A stretch of 64,000 nt of DNA from Isoetes taiwanensis (GCA_021234155.1 JAJEKV010000064.1:4650001-4714000); one strand, 5' to 3'; shown: positions 47,441 to 59,389, counted from the stretch's first letter. The notes: a model not told the origin generated them from the letters alone. Translations and numbers: made by a program.

Positions 47441-47770
47441 ATGTCTCACCAGATCAAAATCTTAGAATTTACATGCAAGAGGACAATGATTGATCTTCCT
47501 CTTAACAATTTGGAGTCTCCTTGCCATATTAGTAGCGAGGAAGATCATTCTTATGCTTGTAGTGAGGAAGAGGAGTCTAGTAGCGAGGACATGCCCTTGT
47601 CCTTAGAAGAAGATTCTAATGCGAATGTCTCAAAAGATAAAGCCATCTCATCTTCTATACAACCTATCACTAAGCCTAGTGGAACGACAAAGAAGAAAAG
47701 GCAAAGCATCTTTGTCATTGGTCGTTCATTTAGGAATGAATGGTTAGCAGAATTTCCACACATTGAGTAA
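47441..47770 (+). pseudogene. hAT transposase N-terminal part
   Basis: A 109-residue frame with an acidic serine-rich segment (SEEEESSSEDMPLSLEEDSN) and then FRNEWLAEFPHIE, the typical entry of a TTF-type zinc finger in DUF4371/ZNF862-like hAT transposases. It stops at 47770, and the protein continues one frame away from 47763. The finger cysteines expected next are not visible. It should bind the transposon ends. It is shorter than in active elements. Confidence 0.6.
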
Positions 47771-48632
47771 ATATGATAACATTATGAAACATCATGCTAA
47801 GAAGAGATCTATAATATATGATGAGAACGGTGGAGTTATGGAGAAAGCTTTTCGGGATGAGAAGAATAGGCATCTTAACATTTTTAAGACCTATGAAGAA
47901 CACTTGTTGATGGTACAACAAAAGCTGCACAAGACTACTCCCATACATATGGTGTTTTCAAAAGTTGATAGGTTGAATTTTGAGGCGAAGTTGGTGCAAA
48001 TGAGGGTTGTTTTTTTGTTGCTATCTTTGGGAAAGCCTATGAAGGATTATCCTCACATGAGAGATCATTTGCTCATTCAAAAAATTCCTTCATGTCCCTC
48101 GACTCATTGGAGTGAGCCTAAAGGATGGGAGTATGCCGAGCATATGAGTGGGGCACTGAAGTTAGAGCTTTCCGAAATTGTTCATAAATCATCTTTTCTT
48201 TTATTATCCATGGATGAAGTGACGACAATTGATAATACCTTATGGATTGCAATGCATCTATACAATGTTGTGAATTTTGAACGCGTCTCCTACTTTTTGG
48301 GTATTAGGAAGCTTTCAGGAGATGCTACTGCAGAGACCCTTTTCAATGTGATTGCCGAATACTTATCTAATGTTGCTCTTTTGACTCCTATTGAGTGTGT
48401 TAGGAAATTAACTTGTCTTGGAGCTGATGGAGCCTCCGTGATGCAAGGGAATAGGACAGGATTGGGCGTCAGAATACAGGCAAGCTTAGCACCTTCCATC
48501 AGTGTGCTTCATTGCATGTCCCATAGGACCAACTTGGCATACAAGACAATTTCTGATTCACAAAAAGTTGGTAAGGTTGAATTTCTAGTTCATGCTGCTT
48601 ATAACTTTTTCTCTAAAAGCCCTCAAAGTTAG
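47763..48632 (+). pseudogene. hAT transposase catalytic-core part (DUF4371-like)
   Basis: 289 open codons. KPMKDYPHMRDHLLIQKIPS and ELSEIVHKSSFLLLSMDEVT carry the first catalytic-type aspartate (SMDEVT). These are followed by FLGIRKLSGDATAETLFNVI, LTCLGADGASVMQGNRTGLG and LHCMSHRTNLAYKT, all standard for the ZNF862/DUF4371 group of hAT transposases. The enzyme excises and reinserts the element. The frame runs out at 48632 in FFSKSPQS, where a frameshift leads to the 48640-49087 part. Confidence 0.85.
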
Positions 48633-48639
48633 CAGTATT

Positions 48640-49087
48640 TCAAGACTTTGCAAGCGGTATCACTAAAGGGAATAAGTTATTAAAAGATGTTGCCACTAGG
48701 TGGATTTCATTGCACCAACCAATCGAACGCCTTTGTGAGGAATTTGTGTCATTGGTGGTTGTGGCAAATGAGTTATATTTGAATGATGATGATGAAAACA
48801 CATCACAAAGGGAATTTGAGCTCATGGGACTTATGATAGATTGTGAGACTATGCTTACGCTCTTTGCTATGCAGCCTTTGATGAGGAAGCTAAACTATAT
48901 GATAAAGATTTCACAAGATAGACAAATCTTTATACCTGAGTATACGATAGCCAGAAAGATGTTGCAAGTTGAGATAGAAAAATTATATGGGATACTATGG
49001 CTGGAAAATCATGTTTTGAATTGCATAAAGACGAATTTACTATTTGGAACAAGTTGGTTCAAGTTGGATCATGCGAGAGTTTCCTAA
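48640..49087 (+). pseudogene. hAT transposase, middle part
   Basis: From KDVATRWISLHQPIERLCEE (48686 on) the frame reads through LMRKLNYMIKISQDRQIFIP. The TRW-type block is characteristic of hAT transposases after the catalytic core. The ORF ends at 49087. A poorly conserved stretch to 49269 follows in another frame. Confidence 0.7.
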
Positions 49088-49329
49088 AATACGATGAGGA
49101 GGGGCATGTGTGCATACATGTCAAAGGTCAATTTCTTCGCATGCATTTCTGGACACGGAGGGGTAGAGGAAACTATCGCAGGAAGTTTGAGATGAAGAGT
49201 TCTGATTTTCAAGGCTTGATTGAGACAATTAAACTTCATCTGAAACAAAACATCTTTATTCCTATGTGAATTTAAATGTACTTTATTTTTATAAATTATT
49301 TATTCATACCTAATGCTTTTCATTGTGTA

Positions 49330-49920
49330 GACAGCGCGCAATCTCGTAAATGAGCTTCGTTCAAGGTTTCCATGAGAGGATGTCCTTGATGCTATTGGCG
49401 TTGTCTTTCCCCAAATTTGGAAAGGCTCAATGGCAAGTGTGTATAAGATTTTTCAAAGTAAGATGGCTACCATCCGAGATTACTTTTGCGTTCCAAGAAA
49501 GGTTGGCACTGAAAGCATAGAAGGACTTCTTGATTGGGAATAATTAACATTGTTTGGGGAGAGTATGTATCGTCAAACTCAAGAGTTAGAGGATCCCTTA
49601 GAGTTTGGTGCAGCAACACGTCTTTGGAGGATATTGGATCTTAACAGTGTGTTGTGGGTGTCCATTTCAGAGTTTTTTAAATTGGCAGAGTTATGCTTGT
49701 GTATGATACTTGGGTCATTTTAGCACAATGAGCTTCATAAAAAATAAGCTGCGGAACCAACTTGATGGCAATCTTGATGCATGCTTGAGGCTATATAGCA
49801 CTACACATACTATTGAGATGTATTTCCTTATGAGAAGGCATTTGAGTTGTAGAACAATGAGCGCAAGCATATAGGATCTTCTAAATTACATGAGGAGTTA
49901 ATGAAGGAACCTATAGTAGA
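49330..49920 (+). pseudogene. hAT transposase C-terminal dimerisation part
   Basis: Pieces in changing frames: RFP, DAIGVVFPQIW, EFFKLAELCLCMILGS and FIKNKLRNQLDGNLDACLRL. The last is the hAT C-terminal dimerisation motif (hATC family), which normally ends the protein. Stops within (for example after DWE near 49541) show loss of function. Confidence 0.65.
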
Positions 49921-50334
49921 CAATAATAGCTCGGGTGAGCATTGTGAAGATGAGCACGAGAACTTCAGTTGGTCAATCCAAGGTTGTTTATAAGCTACGT
50001 CTTGCTTGGTTTAGAAGTTTTTTCTTATGGCATATGTTATCTGATTATTGTTACATGTCTACACTATATGACATGATGACAATTACATATTGTGAAATTT
50101 TGCTTTATGAAATAGCCACATAAAAGTTTTAATTTACTTGATTTTTTGCTTAGAAAAAATAGCCAAATAAAATTTTAAAGGAGTAATTAAATTAAAAGTT
50201 TAACCATCTCCAAGTAAAAATAAATATGAATGTATCTATAACTTTAGCCAAATATACATCATAAAAAAAGATTTTAGAAAATAGCCAAATATTTTTACAT
50301 AAAAAAAACTATAGTATGCTTAATTTTTTCCTTG

Positions 50335-50691
50335 GTAGAAAGCATTGAAACTCAGGAAAAATGTCAAAAACAATTAGCAATAGCCTATCTTCTAAATTTT
50401 GCAAACTATTTACACTGGAGATTGTAGCTTTGATTTTGATCATACAAATTGTTCTCCGTTGTTTGCACACATCTGAAAGGTGTTAAGAATTGTCAAAAGT
50501 AAAAAAAGACCAGTATAAATCGATCTTTAAAAAACTTACTTGTTGTTTTGGCCTGTGACAGTCTGTGTTTGCAAAGAATTTGAATTTCAGGCCATATTAA
50601 CATACCTCTTTGCAAAAAAAGTAGCTGATCCTTGTGTGCAGACATGTCAGAGATAGAATCAAGTGACAGAACTCAAAAAAGACTCATATCA
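50335..50691 (+). repeat. LTR-like repeat, copy 2, right part
   Basis: Resumes at GTAGAAAGCATTGAAACTCAGG and follows copy 1 to ACTCATATCA. Ends reading TGATA...TATCA would be the inverted termini of an LTR. No flanking target duplication was found. Confidence 0.7.
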
Positions 50692-51334
50692 TGTGATTTA
50701 CAAAATTGGCTCACTGAAAGGGATATTGACTAATTTTTGACTTGGTCAGAACTGCAAATTAGATTGATCTTTGCTAATCTGTTGGCATCTGACTTTTGGC
50801 CCCAGATAATCTTCAAGCAGCCTTTTGAATTGAACTCATGTTAAAATCTCATACTACTTACAAATGGCATTAGTTTTGCTGAGGCATCTTTTTTATTGTT
50901 TTGGGAAAGTAGTACTAATCCTTTGTTTAAGTTTTCTTTTTGCAATTTTCTTGCATAGAATGGTTGCCTAAAATAACCTGGAGCTTCTAAGCATTGCAGT
51001 TGAAGGTTTGCCAAGAACACCTTCAACAATGTACTCTCTCAACTTTGTTATAGGAGTATCAAGCATAGTTGCGAGAAATATATGAGACCTAAATGAATCA
51101 GGATTTCAGCTTTGATCAAGCCTTGTTGTACTCAGTTGTATTTAGAACCCAAAGGTTAATTAATGTTTCTATTATCGTCAGGGGCTTTCCTCGAAAACCC
51201 GAAAGTGCGAGCTTTTTAATCCCGACTATAATGGTTACACTTTCAAAGCATTTGATGCATTATGTAGCATTTGATAACTTAAATATAATCCTCATCCTCC
51301 TTTTCCTTCATTCCCTTTTCATGTGAATCCACAT
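50692..51334. other. Spacer with one LINE 3' UTR-like block
   Basis: No gene. At 51178-51225 'ctttcctcgaaaacccgaaag' with 'ctttttaatcccg' is the plus-sense version of a block in the LINE A/C 3' UTRs. Confidence 0.4.
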
Positions 51335-51970
51335 TTCTCCTCATCCCCATTCTCCTCATCCCCCCATTCTAAATTGCAATTCCCCCATTATGCCCTTATT
51401 ACCCTTACTAATCTTATCCCTCATTCTAAATTGCAATTCCCCATTGTAAATTGCAATCCTTCATTGCTCTCTCATTACCCCTACTAACCCTGGCTACCCC
51501 ATTTCTCGTCGTCCCCCATTCTTCATTTTTTTAGTAGAAATCCTTATATTCTAAATTGCAATCCTCCTATTACTCCTTCATTACCCCCAAAGAGCCTCGA
51601 CTACCCCATTTCTCTCAAGATCCCCATTCTTTATCTCTTTACAGAAAATCCCCACGCTTTTTAAATTGCAATCCCCCATTACTCCCTCATTACCCCTACT
51701 AACCCTAACTACCCCGTTTCTCCTCATCCCCCATTCTTCATTTTTTTTTAAGGAATCCCATGTTCGAAATTGCAATCCCCTTATTACTCCATCATTACCC
51801 CTAGTACCCCTGACGACCTTATTTCTCCTCATCCTCCATTCTTCATTTTTTATAGAAAATCCCCATGTTATAAATTGCAATCCCCCTATTACTTCCTCAG
51901 TACCCCTAACATAGAACTAAAATCCTCTTCTGCTCAAAAAATTATCCTTTGCTCGTCAATCCCCCATTTC
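51335..51970. repeat. C-rich tandem array, unit about 107 bp
   Basis: The anchor 'aaattgcaatcc' recurs near 51371, 51431, 51448, 51553, 51664, 51768 and 51875. The later units are 104-111 bp long and carry 'cattacccctactaaccc' and 'tttctcctcatcccccattc'. The array ends at TTTAAGGAGGATGTGGGCATC. Confidence 0.88.
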
Positions 51971-52015
51971 CAAAAGGGGGTATTTTAAGGAGGATGTGGG
52001 CATCATTTTTGATGT
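51971..52015 (+). other. Polypurine-like junction resembling that at 44760-44805
   Basis: 'ttttaaggaggatgtgggcatcatttttgatgtg' is nearly identical to the sequence just before LTR-like copy 2. It may mark another LTR start (TGTGTATGTATC), but no partner was found. Confidence 0.45.
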
Positions 52016-53879
52016 GTATGTATCTATCATAAATTTATATCTAATTTTATTGAATTAAAGATTTTCAAATTTAACAAATTGAATTTATATGATTGATATA
52101 ATGTACCCTATATTACAAATTTAAATGCAACATAAGGGAAAAATATATACTGAAAGCTCGACAAATCTTTATAAGTGACAGTTACCTTCGTTTCACAGAA
52201 TAGAAGGTAAATGAATTTCTAGAATTATGGAGGTGGTTTTCTAGTATTTATAGTTTGTTCTTTTCTCATGTTTGTATTTAGTTTCCCATTTGCCATTTTC
52301 TTCCCATCAGCTCTAACGAGCATCTCCAAGCCTCCTTGCTATTCTAGGACACATCAATCTCCATCAATGTTTCCTTACGTATAAATTTATTTCCAATGAT
52401 GCATTTTCATCAATCATTTGCTATTTTTGAAACTGTGCATTTGGATGGAAGCAATTTCTTATGTCTCCATTTTGCTTTTTTATGTTTGAGTTTTATTTTC
52501 AAGGTCATTTCTTGATTTCTAGAGAATTGCAGACCAGTTCCTTCCAGCTTGTAGCAGTTTTACAAGCTAGTTTCCACAAGAGATGAACCTATTTGTTCTA
52601 TGAAAATTCTGCTTTGTTTTGGTTCATTGACAAACCCCAACCCTTTTTTGTTGGATAAAATACAAGTTTTGCAGCCAGTCTACAGCTGCGACTGTAGCAT
52701 TTTGCCTTAGACCATTTCGGCCAGTCCTTAAGTAGTTCTCTAGAGATTTGTAATCTGAGTTCCATGTGAAGTTTTGCTTGCCACAGACTATTTCGACTGG
52801 ACCTTCATTCTTGGAAGCAAGCCAGTCCAAGAGGTTTATTTCTTAGTTGCAAGACTTTTCTTCCTGGCTTGAAGCGTCCAGACTTGGATGGAACATAGAA
52901 GATTGGGGTTTTTCAAACACTTCATATGATGTATAAGAGTTTAAGTTGAATCCGCCGTTTGCAATTCTCATTCGAGAGCTAGAAAGTGGCTCGTTTTCAA
53001 AAAGATGGGGCGATTCAAAGCCCTGTGCTGCGTTTCAGCATTCTGTTTCCAACCAAAAAATCACTACAACAACATTACTTTTTCAACATCTTGGTTTGTG
53101 AACCTTGGAGTTCCAAAGTTTTTTGTGCCATTCCAGATAAGCAATCTAGTTTGCCTCTTTTCATTATGTCCAGAGTTTCTTATTTTATTTATTAACAGTG
53201 GCCATAGCTTCTTTGTTGCCCTTGCAATAATCTGTTGCGATGTCGTAGCTTTGAAGAGTTGCAAGATTGTCAATCATTATGTCCCAACTAAGGTTTCTAG
53301 CTTTGGTTTTGCATAACAGGAGTAACAATTTAGTTATTCGGTTCATTCCTTTTCTTGTTGTTCTTTATTTTGTTAATTCGTGGCGTCATTATTGTGAGCC
53401 ATTTTTCTCTTGATTGCTCTACAAAAACCTTCACTAAAATGGCATTTATATCCTGGTTGTGGCATCCTTCATGCTTCCTTTGCAGCCTTCTGGAGAATTT
53501 TCCTTGCTTGTACCATTTTTTTCGCCTTTTCATATCCTAATGTGCAAAACAATCTGCGATTTGTTTTAGAGCCTTTTAGTTTGCAGACAGTTTTGTGGCT
53601 GCTCTTATGATCATAAGGGAGTGCCAACTCTAAGCTTGTTTTGAAAGAGTCTTGATTGTTTCCCTTGTGACTGACATTTCCTCATATATGTAGTTCTTTT
53701 TTGTGAATAACGTAGAAACATACTTTATTAAGAATTTGAATTGGACAATTTGTTCAAAAAAAAATATTTAGCGGACGCCAAAACCAATCTTGGCAGCTTG
53801 TTAGTTGGTGTAATACTTGCTCTAAAACTGCTTTGGTTGATTTGAAAATGCTTAAGTGCCTCCTAGAAGTTTTTCATTT
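52016..53879. other. Spacer without a recognised gene
   Basis: Small frames on both strands (for example 53005-53316) show no family and no splice logic. The sequence is T-rich with no visible repeat match in the window. Confidence 0.4.
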
Positions 53880-54130
53880 TTTAGTTTGTTAGATATTCTA
53901 AACGAGGTGCACCCTGGACAACCACAGTCGTCGGATTCGTTGATCCTACGACCCAGATCGTATGTTATGGCCTCTGGGTACCTCTCATTTCGCTTATAGT
54001 CATTTATGATTGGAGGCGCCTATGATTTTTAAATATGAAATACGATTTCGCCTAAGGTTTTGAGGGAATATCGAACCTCTATACGACTTTGCCTAAGATT
54101 TTAGAATATGAAATACGCGCTAGAACCTCT
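53880..54130. repeat. R1 repeat, copy 2
   Basis: Parallels 1526-1760: 'agatattctaaacgaggtgcaccctgga' (in parts), 'cgcctaaggtttt' and 'tttgcctaagattttagaat'. It continues weakly into sequence without a gene. Confidence 0.6.
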
Positions 54131-55279
54131 ACCATTAAGTACATTCTCTCAAACCTTATAGTATTTTGCAAATCTCAATATACAGTATACAAAAACTTGT
54201 ACAGACATACCCCACAAACGAGGATTGCTATGTACGGTTCAGATCAAGGAATAAAGGGCAAATATGCCAATCCGATAGCTCTCGGTGCCCGAAGTAACCC
54301 CCCGTGTGAATATGCACCTAAACCAAAGGGGGTTTCAGGGGGATTTTAATTTAAATGCGTTGGATGCAATGGTCTGTGTTAATAATATTAATGGTAGTTG
54401 TGTGTTGGTTGTTATATGAAAAAAAAAATTGGGCCCTTCGGGCCCTAAATAAAACAAACATAGGTAAACTTTCTGGGCCTAAATATTAATTACTAAGAAG
54501 CACAATAATATTAAAGACAAACAAATTATTTCCATTGCAAACAACTATGAGTATATTTTGTGTAATCACTAGAACAAGAACACGTTCTTGGAATTGAACA
54601 CGCCAAAATCTAGCAACAACAATATCACGATAATTTTTCTAAGTCAAGGCTCCCATGGTTTGTTTGGTGCACGTGGAGCTTGCTACGCTAATACATACTT
54701 TCCAATTAAACGAGCTTCTAAAGCTTCTAATGTTGCATAGTGGTCCACACACGCGGAATACTCTCATTTCCTTTGACGGCCTTAAGTTAGAATATGATTT
54801 ACCAAATAGTTTCCCAAAAACGTTGTTTTGAATCTTTTTACGCTTCCATTTTCTAAGACACATGTCTCCTTGGTATCATGCTTTTGACTCCCTGCACTCA
54901 TACATTAATTGTTCATCTTTGCGGTGAAAGTAACACTCATGCCGCCCCTCGATTATGTTCGGCCCTCGATTATGTTTGATCATGCCATTGAATACATGGC
55001 TTCAACATTAATTTTTGAGCATACTAAACTACTAAAGTACAAATACATAACAAACTAGTCAACATGGTCAATTGCTAAAATGAGTTTGAAGTTGAAATTA
55101 CCACTGGACATGACTTTGCATCAAAGCTCAGGCAAATTTAACAAGTGGCTCGATGATCGATAGACATTCCTCACGGGCTTACTATCGCCTTTGATCTTGT
55201 TGCTTAAAGTAACGCCCGCAGACATAAATACGTAACCGCAACCATGGCTTTTCTTTCGAACCCATCCCTTTCGGTCCAT
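54131..55279. other. Spacer with one strong hairpin
   Basis: GGGCCC-TTC-GGGCCC at 54431-54445 follows an A-run and would fold into a tight hairpin. 'aagggatgggttcg' is repeated on the minus strand near 55250-55300. No supported gene. Confidence 0.4.
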
Positions 55280-55960
55280 CAACGAACCCATCCCTTTCGT
55301 GCATCTACCGAGAAAAAATTAATGATTTTTAAGCTCCCCATGCCCGCCATATGTATAAACCGTGGCATTTCGTAAATCAAATCATGGTTGGGCAATTCCC
55401 TAAGGCGCCAATTGCATTGAGGAGAAATCCCTATTCGCATATCCTCCAAGAATCACATTCCATGATACACTTCTACCATTCCCGCAAGAATCACATTCAA
55501 TGATACCAAATGTATTAGCTTAGGAGAAACCATCTATTAGAAGCTATATATTCGCCTTCAACATTCCCCGCATGAGAATATATAATGGTTCCACCAAGAG
55601 ACCACTTGCTTACCAACAAAGAAAGCAGATCTGTTTGACCACTAAGAATTTGTACATGAGAAAAGAGTCGAGCTCTCAATTGCAAACAAGTATGAGTTAA
55701 CACGTAATTTTCTCTCATTTCGTGACATGGACACAAGTCCCACGCGAACATACTTGAAAAACCAGATGATATACCAATCTCCTTAGAGAATCCTCGGCCG
55801 CTTTGCATAAGATGCCAAAGATTCTCACTTCGTTTTGAACAAACTTGTGCTTCAAGAATACCGTATCAAAGAGAAGAGGTGCCATGTCGGGTAAAATTTG
55901 ACTTCTAAAAATCAGAGCTCCAAGGCAAGCAAAATGCTCCAAACGCAGTGCCATATCCTA
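55280..55960 (-). pseudogene. PPR-like (pentatricopeptide repeat) pseudogene
   Basis: Minus-strand frames carry VSWNVILGGYANR (about 55468-55430). This is the standard middle of a P- or L-type motif in plant PLS-class PPR proteins, which bind organelle RNA for editing or processing. An upstream frame (55515-55954) gives weaker repeat-like segments (CSRGTCVHVTK and GGTIIYSHAGNVEGEY). Frameshifts and stops are frequent. No E or DYW domain could be identified. The PPR assignment rests mainly on one clear motif. Confidence 0.45.
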
Positions 55961-56439
55961 CTGGATGGAAGCTAGTTCTGGCCATGCCAAGTCGCACCCT
56001 AAACCGCATCCCTAATCTGCATCCTGTTAGGGTTTAGTAACGCATGCTTTGTACTTAAGCAAATTCCAGATTTCAAAGATTTGGCCATGGCGGGCAATAG
56101 TGCTACAAAATCCCTCCTCCAGAGAGCAAGAACAGAGAATTTTCTTCTCCGGAAGCAAATCTGGCTGGCAACCGTAAAGCAAACCCTTTCCTAAAGAACC
56201 CTAAAATAAGGGACCTCGATGCTTGCATGTCTGTTTTGGGAACTTATATAAATAATTGATTTTTCAAGGAAAAATATGCAAATGCTAAACCATTGCAAAA
56301 TCATAGATAATATGTCATTTAAATATGAGAATACAGTGCGCACTCTAGATATACTAAATAGTAGGTCTCGTGCAATACGCCCATCAAATCATATGAAAAC
56401 CATAGAAAAAAACGTACAAAAATACAAAAGAAACCCCTG
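55961..56439. other. Spacer; one tiny plus-strand ORF
   Basis: A short frame starting at 56087 (MAGNSATKSLLQRARTENFL) could be a first exon, with no further support. Otherwise nothing was seen. Confidence 0.25.
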
Positions 56440-56686
56440 TTATTATGCTACATATTTATTATCTTGAATCTATGTTTTTTTTTTATAACAACCCATTCAA
56501 TTATTTTAAGAACCTTTATACGAATTTGCCTAAGATTTTAGATATAAAATACAGGGGCTCGAACCTCTACCAAAATAACACAATGTCTTAATAAGACTAC
56601 TTTAACCAATGTAGCCAGTAAACTATCATAATTATTATCTATCTTGAATCTTTGTTTTTTTTATAACAACCGATTCAATTGTTTTA
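56440..56686. repeat. R1 repeat, copy 3 (left of LINE C)
   Basis: 'tttataacaacc(c/g)attcaatt.ttttagg' occurs twice (about 56479 and 56660). It breaks at 56687 where the LINE C tail begins and resumes at about 61797. Confidence 0.65.
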
Positions 56687-56732
56687 GGAAGGAAGGAAGG
56701 TACTTTTATCGTCCACGGAGACCAATCGGTCT
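56687..56732 (-). repeat. LINE C tail: (TTCC)3 plus terminal hairpin
   Basis: (GGAA)3GG at 56687-56700 on the plus strand, then tacttttatcgtcc and AGACC-AATC-GGTCT (56719-56732), a perfect 5-bp stem. Confidence 0.75.
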
Positions 56733-56949
56733 ATGGGACCCAATATTTAAAAACGCGACAGTTTGGATCGCCTTGCCCGATTAAAAACCCCACCAAGGGT
56801 TTTCGAGGGAAAACTGCGGCAAGAATCAGCCCGACAAAAACCGTGCTAATCATATAAAATGCGTAAACATCCCAATATATACAAGCCATGCACCACCCCC
56901 CGTAGTGCCTAGTCACGGACGGCCAAAGGGGCAAGGTGACCTCGCAGTC

Positions 56950-58780
56950 CAAGACCTCGGATGTATGACCCGGTGGCAACGCGACGACGGTGTGTTCATC
57001 AAGAAATGCAAGGGCACGCCCCCGTGCATTAAGGGAGCGTGATCCGCCCGGACCGACTTAACCTTGGGCAACTCGAAAGTGTGAGACTCATTCTCAATGG
57101 CACCCGCTTGACAAAGACCGACAGAGCTCGGCCCCGGCGGGGCCCCCCAATCCACCGCCTGCCTCGACGCGAAGATGGTGGGCACCTAGGCCTGCGGTAG
57201 CGAATGGAGGCAATGAGTCCGCTTTTGGGGGGTACGGGAACGCAGTAGAGCCGTGGGCCCCGCTAACACGGGTTGATGTGCTCCTTGTAATGGGCCATTT
57301 TGACCGCTTCTAGAGCAATGGGGTCCCGTGAGCTTGCCAAGGAAACAAGCATCTAGGTACTCCCAGCAGTCACGACGACGCTGCGCCCACCAGACGCGAT
57401 CAGGTTCTCTGCGACGTTCCATCCTGGCGAACCACTGATCTCTTACCCCTCCAACAGCCCTAAGCCGCTGCGGACTCATGGCCACAAGTAAGCCAGGTGC
57501 GGGAGCCGAAAGCATCACCCATAGTAACCACTTTCCAAAATAGACGATGTGTCTATCAAGGGCTGCCCGATGAAGCGGCAAGAATCCAGTTTCGCAGCTA
57601 GACCGATAGGGGACCTCAAGGTTTCACCCCAAGTGCCCGCGGCTAAAAAATGCCTTCTCGCACTGCTCCAAGTCATTCCGTGTCGCCAAAGACGACGTAG
57701 GGCCCCAAACCTCGACCCCGCATTTAAGGACAAAGCTCGACCGGCCCGAACAGATGTGATCGATGTCCCCAATCATATAGCTCTGTCGGGATCGTTGTTT
57801 ACGCGATGGCATAAAGCTTTCCAGCCAACACACCCAAGCGGATAGACGCCTCCCGCCAGAGCGAGGAGGGGAACTCCACCCCTAGGTACTTGTAGGTGGG
57901 CTGACGCCCACAGGCCGGCCCCCCGATATGAGAGTGGGGAGGCATGGGGTGACGTGGAAGAGGATATGAGAACCACCCCGTCTTGGCCGATTGACGCCAA
58001 GATGTCCAGAAGCCCGACAAAATGTGTCTAGGGCATCCAGTGAGACCGCGATAGCCGGGGTGTGGGCGGCCAGCCAACATCGTCTGATAGATGAGCCGGG
58101 CGGATGACCCTGCAAAAGCAAAAGTCAGATGCCATCCCCCATGCTCGCAGAAGCTGTGGCTCTAACCGATCAATGTAGAGGCCAAAAAGTGTTACGGTAG
58201 AGGGGCAACCCCGCCGACCTCGATACTACCGGGTGAATGCTTGGTCGTCGGCTGCATCCCGCCAAAACAACTCTCATACAACCTCAGATATGGCATTCTC
58301 GCGACAACAAAAATGAGCCCTGTTATTGACGCTAGCCTAGCCTACATTTTTTTTTGGGACCAGATCAAAAGCCTTTTGCTAAGTCCACAAAGCAAGCAAT
58401 ACAAGTCCAACCGGATGATTCCGCTGTCTTCAATCGCCCGCAGCGTAAAGATATGGTCAATCGTTGAGTGGCGGGTCGAAAGCCTGCCTGTGTGAGGGTT
58501 TCGCGACATCCGCCCCGCCAAGCCGGGTCAACCGCTGCTCGAGAATGCCGATACAGTTTGGCAAATACCGAATCGATTCATGATCGTCCGTAATTGGCCG
58601 GACAAAGGTGGGTCGCCCGCCTTTGTGAATGGGAACAACCCTCGCTTTGTGGTCCATTGTTGGGAAACCCTCCCCGCAATGCTGCTGGATGTGGTAGTGA
58701 GGGACCGCAAGACAAGCCGCCGCCCCAGCCCATTTGAGTAACTCGGGCCGCGATACCATCGAGGTGGGCCGCCTTCCCAT
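56950..58780 (-). pseudogene. RT and C-terminal region of LINE C
   Basis: Minus frames include RPELLKWAGAAACLAVPHYH and VVPIHKGG (RT N-terminus, 58740-58600). Further down come VLKCGVEVWGP (about 57720, equal to the YGCEVWGPG block of LINE B) and EYLDACFLGKL (about 57350, equal to LINE A). The region around the expected YADD box (about 58130-58220) is scrambled by frameshifts and no clean motif could be read. Length and order match a LINE ORF2 from RT to its end. Confidence 0.65.
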
Positions 58781-59389
58781 TAGCTAGCCGCTATGTGCCC
58801 CTCCCTCAACATCCTCGCCCACGCAGAACCAATGGGGGCCATCCCTGGGGTATGGGCGTGACGCTGCCCCCAAGGGGTCATAGAGTCGCTGTAAGTACCG
58901 CTCCCACCGCCCGTGTGATGTCCCCGTAGGGTCATTGGCCTTCAAGCACTCTCCGCCTAAAAGGTTCGAGGGGATGAGTGTCCAAGCTAATCAACATCTC
59001 CCTCGATAGCTTAGGTAAGGTACCGGGCTTCTTTGTGTCCTTTCGGATGGGCGCTTTGCGACGTGGTGGCCTCGCAAGCCGTAGTACTGGATCCCATGTG
59101 ATCGAAGCTGCCGCTATGCTTTCAACCGATCGATCAAACCATCGGTTACGCGGGAATGTTGTCGACCCCCGAGCGGCGACTGGGGCCCGCTAAAGCACCC
59201 GGTCCGGCCGCGATCCCGTAATAGCTAAGTCACCTGGTCCGCTTTCTTTGCTCTAGTGTGGAGGTCTGCATTCTATGGGAGGGCGCCCATGAGCATCTTG
59301 CCAGAGTCCTCTCCCTCGCCATAATCGAAGTCTCAACCGAGGGGCGAGGGTCGGCATAGTGGGGTTCCCGCGGCTCGCCAAAACCAGGT

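Larger units (their letters stand above)
45830..50287. repeat. Subterminal ATAGCCA repeats of the hAT element
   Basis: ATAGCCA at 45830, 45914 and 46039 on the left and at 50112, 50159 and 50281 on the right, plus TAGCCA at 50245. All are in the same orientation, mostly followed by A/T-rich runs. They are candidate transposase-binding sites. Confidence 0.6.
45808..50334 (+). mobile_element. hAT-type DNA transposon, 4.5 kb
   Basis: Inserted in LTR-like copy 2: the 10-base word GTAGAAAGCA occurs at both edges (45798-45807 and 50335-50344) but once in uninterrupted copy 1. Its ends, CGAAGAAAATTAGC and the reverse complement of the right end (CAAGGAAAAAATTAAGC), are imperfect terminal inverted repeats. 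The word (A)ATAGCCA recurs near both ends. It encodes a hAT-like transposase in the plus direction (47441-49920) with several lesions. Confidence 0.85.

Noticed and set aside
54431-54445. Rho-independent terminator or organelle DNA
   Set aside because: The hairpin is real but there is no gene upstream and the context is nuclear plant repeat DNA.
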